Assembly: GCA_016870675.1 (NCBI GenBank)
Contig: VGAU01000014.1
Coordinates: 1-15,495 of the forward strand
Direction of reading: 5' to 3'
Length of the DNA: 15,495 bases
Source of the DNA: Actinomycetota bacterium
Lineage (GTDB): Bacteria > Actinomycetota > Humimicrobiia > Humimicrobiales > Humimicrobiaceae
Shown: piece by piece, positions 13,118 through 15,495 of the stretch
Layout: each line of letters starts with the position of its first letter
Numbering within the stretch: position 1 is the stretch's first letter
Notes under the pieces: generated by a model
What the model was told of the DNA's origin: nothing
The model's database searches: none
Seen by the model: the letters and a program-made list of their open reading frames with translations, nothing else
Program-made: the position numbers and the translations under genes

Positions 13118-13315
13118 TTAATTTCTGTTTCATGGCTACTTTTGTGGTTTTTATTTAATCATATTTTAAAAACAAAAAATTTTTAAGTTTTATTCTTGAT
13201 TTTTTAATTTCATTATAATATCATTTCTAAGTGTTAGCAGTCTAATGAAGGGAGTGCTAATTTATTTTTATGTTTTTGCATAAATGTATAATATATTTTA
13301 GAAGGAGGAAAAGTA
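13118..13315. other. groESL control region
   Basis: This stretch separates tsaD from groES. It contains an AT-rich spacer with no GC-containing terminator for tsaD, a -10 box TATAAT at 13214-13219, the CIRCE operator, and the groES ribosome binding site AAGGAGG at 13302-13308. A TTGATT at 13196-13201 is only 12 bases from the -10, too close to serve as its -35; the correctly spaced hexamer is poor. Confidence 0.6.
13234..13260. promoter_or_regulatory. CIRCE operator (HrcA binding site)
   Basis: The left arm TTAGCAGTC (13234-13242) and right arm GAGTGCTAA (13252-13260) surround exactly nine bases. The right arm is the perfect CIRCE consensus; the left arm differs from TTAGCACTC at one base (G for C). 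The site begins 15 bases after the TATAAT -10 and so overlaps the transcribed start region, as expected for repression of groESL by HrcA with relief on heat stress. The hrcA gene is not in the window. Confidence 0.92.
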
Positions 13316-13603
13316 ATGGGATACAGACCACTTGGTGACAGACTATTGGTGAAACCAAAGCCTAGTGAAGAAAAAACTAAGAGCGGAATCGTTCTTCCGG
13401 ATTCTGCAAAGGAGAAACCCCAGGAAGGCAAAGTAATTGCAGTTGGTGAGGGAGCAAAGGATGAAAAAGGAAAGAAAATTCCTATGGAAGTAAAGGTTGG
13501 AGATGTTGTTCTTTATTCCAAGTATTCAGGGACGGAAGTAAAAATTGACGGTGAAGAACATCTGATTATAAAAGAAAGTGATGTTCTGGCAATTGTGAAA
13601 TAA
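13316..13603 (+). CDS. groES: co-chaperonin GroES
   Basis: A 95-residue heptameric lid of the GroEL folding chamber. YRPLGDRLLVKP opens the protein. The mobile loop is at about residues 17-36 (EEKTKSGIVLPDSAKEKPQE), followed by GKVIAVGEG. The closing GDVVLYSKYSGTEVKIDGEE and LIIKESDVLAIVK complete the fold. Length and motifs are standard. AAGGAGG lies seven bases before the ATG. The gene is first in the groES-groEL operon under the CIRCE element and is 32 bases ahead of groEL. Confidence 0.97.
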   Translation: MGYRPLGDRLLVKPKPSEEKTKSGIVLPDSAKEKPQEGKVIAVGEGAKDEKGKKIPMEVKVGDVVLYSKYSGTEVKIDGEEHLIIKESDVLAIVK

Positions 13604-13635
13604 AAGTTTTATTTTAAAAAGGAGGTAAAAAGGTA

Positions 13636-15267
13636 ATGGTTAAAGAGCTTAAGTACGATGAGGTTGCAAGAAGAGCCCTGGAAAGGGGCGTAAATATGAT
13701 AGCAGACGCAATTAGGGTCACTCTTGGACCTAAAGGTAGGAACGTAGTGCTGGATAAAAAATATGGTACTCCTACAATTACTAATGACGGCGTAACTATC
13801 GCAAGGGAAATTGAAGTTGAAGATGTTTTTGAAAATGCAGGAGTTCAGCTCTTGAAGGAGGTTGCAACTAAAACTAATGATGTTGCAGGAGATGGTACCA
13901 CTACAGCAACACTTCTGGCGCAGGCAATGGTAAAAGAAGGATTAAGAAATGTAGCCGCAGGAGCTAATCCGTTACTGTTAAAAAAGGGAATAGAAGAGGC
14001 AGTTAATATAGTAGTGGATCAGATTGGACTGATGAGTCAGGATATTGCTACAGATAAAAAGAAAATAGCCGAGGTTGCAGCTATTTCTGCAGCAGACGAT
14101 ACAATCGGGCATACAATAGCCGATGCAATGGACAAAGTAGGCAAAGATGGAGTTATTACTGTTGAGGAATCAAACAAATTTGGTATCGAGATAGAACTAG
14201 TTGAAGGACTGCAGTTTGATAAAGGATATCTTTCTCCATATATGGTAACTGATGCTGAAAGAATGGAGGCAGTTTTAAATGATCCTTATATTCTTATTGC
14301 GAACCAGAAGATAGCGGCAGTTGGAGATTTAATCCCTATCCTTGAAAAAATTCAGCAGTCTGGCAAACCACTTCTTATAATTGCTGAGGATGTTGAAGGA
14401 GAAGCATTGGCAACTATTGTGGTTAATAAGCTTAGAGGCACCCTTACTGCACTTGCAGTAAAAGCTCCTGGATTCGGGGATAGAAGGAAAGCTATGCTGG
14501 AAGACATCGCCATAGTAACTGGTGGAAAAGCAATAAGTGAAGAGATTGGTGTAAAATTAGAAAACGTTACTCTTGATATGCTTGGTTCTGCCAGACAGGT
14601 TAAGGTAGATAAAGAAAATACAACTATTGTTGAAGGGAAAGGCACTGCAAGTGATATAAAAGGCAGAATAAAACAAATCAAAAATGAAATAGAGCAGAGT
14701 GATTCAGATTTTGACAAAGAAAAACTTCAGGAAAGGCTGGCAAAACTCGCAGGCGGTGTGGCAGTAATAAAAGTTGGTGCTGCAACTGAAGTAGAACTAA
14801 AAGAGAAAAAGCACAGGATAGAAGACGCCCTGTCGGCTACCAAAGCTGCAGTTGAGGAAGGAATTGTTTCAGGAGGAGGAGTAGTGCTTATAAATATAAT
14901 TCCGAAAATTGATCTCAAAAAGTTTGATGGTGATGTTAGAACAGGTGCAGCCATTGTAATCAAAGCTTTGGAAGAACCACTGAAGCAAATAGCATCAAAT
15001 GCCGGTATGGAAGGCTCAGTTGTTGTGGAGAAAGTAAAAAGATTGCCTCAAGGTGAAGGGCTGGATGCTTTAAATGAAAAGTATGTGAATATGATAGATG
15101 CTGGAATTATAGACCCGGCAAAGGTTACCAGAAGCGCGCTTCAGAATGCAGCATCTATAGCTGCACTGATGCTTACAACTGAAGTTGTTGTTGCAGAAAA
15201 GCCTGAAAAAGAAAAAGCTATGATGCCTCCTGGTGGAGGTTATGGCGGAGGAATGCCTCCAATGTAA
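13636..15267 (+). CDS. groEL: chaperonin GroEL
   Basis: A 543-residue 60 kDa chaperonin that forms double rings and folds proteins with ATP and GroES. TLGPKGRNVVLDKKYGTPTI (29-48) and the ATP-binding GDGTTTATLL (85-94) are present. ALAVKAPGFGDRRKAMLEDI is the conserved apical-to-intermediate segment. IEDALSATKAAVEEGIVSGG contains the ATPase Asp (of the D398 type) and the nucleotide loop. The C-terminus ends in the flexible glycine-methionine tail PPGGGYGGGMPPM. GGAGGT lies about 9 bases before the ATG. Nothing is missing; it is an ordinary bacterial type I chaperonin. Confidence 0.98.
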   Translation: MVKELKYDEVARRALERGVNMIADAIRVTLGPKGRNVVLDKKYGTPTITNDGVTIAREIEVEDVFENAGVQLLKEVATKTNDVAGDGTTTATLLAQAMVKEGLRNVAAGANPLLLKKGIEEAVNIVVDQIGLMSQDIATDKKKIAEVAAISAADDTIGHTIADAMDKVGKDGVITVEESNKFGIEIELVEGLQFDKGYLSPYMVTDAERMEAVLNDPYILIANQKIAAVGDLIPILEKIQQSGKPLLIIAEDVEGEALATIVVNKLRGTLTALAVKAPGFGDRRKAMLEDIAIVTGGKAISEEIGVKLENVTLDMLGSARQVKVDKENTTIVEGKGTASDIKGRIKQIKNEIEQSDSDFDKEKLQERLAKLAGGVAVIKVGAATEVELKEKKHRIEDALSATKAAVEEGIVSGGGVVLINIIPKIDLKKFDGDVRTGAAIVIKALEEPLKQIASNAGMEGSVVVEKVKRLPQGEGLDALNEKYVNMIDAGIIDPAKVTRSALQNAASIAALMLTTEVVVAEKPEKEKAMMPPGGGYGGGMPPM

Positions 15268-15283
15268 TGGCAGCTGATTAAAG

Positions 15284-15316
15284 TTAATATTAAAGTTACT
15301 TCAACTTTAATATTAA
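15284..15316 (+). terminator. 14-base-pair hairpin after groEL
   Basis: The arms TTAATATTAAAGTT (15284-15297) and AACTTTAATATTAA (15303-15316) pair perfectly around the 5-base loop ACTTC, 16 bases after the groEL stop. It is AT-rich and not followed by a T-run, so alone it would be a weak terminator; it may work with the next hairpin. Confidence 0.5.
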
Positions 15317-15329
15317 GAATAAAAGAGGA

Positions 15330-15367
15330 AATAAGGGCTGGCTTTAATATTAAAGCCAGCCCTTATT
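15330..15367. terminator. 38-base perfect palindrome, probable bidirectional terminator
   Basis: A complete palindrome with 19-base half-sites. Each arm starts AATAAGGGCTGGC and the centre is CTTTAATATTAAAG. The outer A-rich and T-rich ends give an A-tract before and a U-tract after a GC-containing stem on both strands, the usual form of a shared terminator between convergent genes. groEL enters from the left, and the gene ending at 15410 enters from the right. Confidence 0.75.
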
Positions 15368-15409
15368 CATATGGCGGGAAAATATTGAGAGTAATTTTAA
15401 GTCTTATGC

Positions 15410-15495
15410 TCATTTTACCAGAGAAAGTATCATAAAAAAACCTGCAGTCATACCAAACTCTAAATAAAATTGGCATTGATAATTGCCAAAACCAT
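15410..15495 (-). CDS. C-terminal end of a membrane protein, partial
   Basis: A minus-strand frame is open from the right edge to TGA at 15410-15412 and encodes GFGNYQCQFYLEFGMTAGFF followed by MILSLVK. The MTAGFFMILSLVK end is hydrophobic and suggests a final membrane helix. Its position, with its stop 43 bases from a bidirectional terminator and convergent with groEL, supports a real gene end. Too little is present to name the family. Confidence 0.4.
   Translation of the reverse strand, partial: GFGNYQCQFYLEFGMTAGFFMILSLVK

Noticed and set aside
13196..13219. TTGATT/TATAAT as a complete groES promoter
   Set aside because: The spacer would be only 12 bases; the -10 is plausible but this -35 is not.
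14352..14963. Long minus-strand open frames inside groEL
   Set aside because: Antisense frames of a highly conserved gene; serine/proline/leucine-rich with no start signal.
1..15495. CRISPR arrays, tRNA or rRNA genes, riboswitches
   Set aside because: No regularly spaced repeats, no cloverleaf with a TTCGA-type arm, and no rRNA-like or known riboswitch core was seen by eye on either strand.

Overview
The window reads as a chromosomal segment of an AT-rich, probably anaerobic bacterium of uncertain lineage. The evidence is bacterial: Shine-Dalgarno sites of the AGGAGG type, a CIRCE operator ahead of groES-groEL, the TsaE/TsaB/TsaD set for tRNA t6A modification, and a lipobox lipoprotein. The arsenite methyltransferase with a cysteine-rich AbrB-type regulator and the iron-sulfur family-4 uracil-DNA glycosylase fit an anaerobic sediment or subsurface organism. 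Sequence alone does not fix the phylum.

Positions 1-4400 are a decaying accessory region. On the minus strand there is a 5'-truncated IS1634-type transposase running off the left edge, joined to a frameshifted DUF5678-like small gene. On the plus strand follow a DUF433 antitoxin with a frameshifted DUF5615 PIN-like partner, an orphan HicB-type protein, and an intact TIM-barrel sugar-phosphate isomerase/endonuclease IV-like enzyme. After that come a frameshifted conserved small gene and the broken C-terminal end of an IS91-type transposase. Most genes here are truncated or carry single-base indels.

Positions 4441-5680 hold a minus-strand arsenic module. A TTG-started AbrB-like protein with two vicinal cysteine pairs lies upstream of arsM, behind a well-formed TTGACA/TATTCT promoter whose -10 overlaps a palindrome. 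Positions 5821-8806 hold a tight minus-strand operon (ATPase, permease, permease, with 4-base overlaps) for an ABC-2 type exporter. It looks more GC-rich than its surroundings, and an inverted repeat lies upstream that could be an operator. Positions 8807-9428 contain the C-terminal remnant of a RelE/ParE-type toxin and a short lectin-like fragment. A small lipoprotein gene (9429-9842) follows.

From 9900 rightward the plus strand carries conserved housekeeping genes: udg (family 4), tsaE and tsaB in a compact run, tsaD 57 bases later, then a HrcA/CIRCE-controlled groES-groEL operon. The usual rimI partner is missing between tsaB and tsaD. The groEL gene ends at two strong hairpins, one a perfect 38-base palindrome, facing the tail of a convergent gene at the right edge.

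No clearly undescribed multi-gene system is visible. The most original lead is the cysteine-pair AbrB protein beside arsM as a candidate metalloid-sensing regulator. The second is the GC-shifted ABC exporter with its own putative operator.
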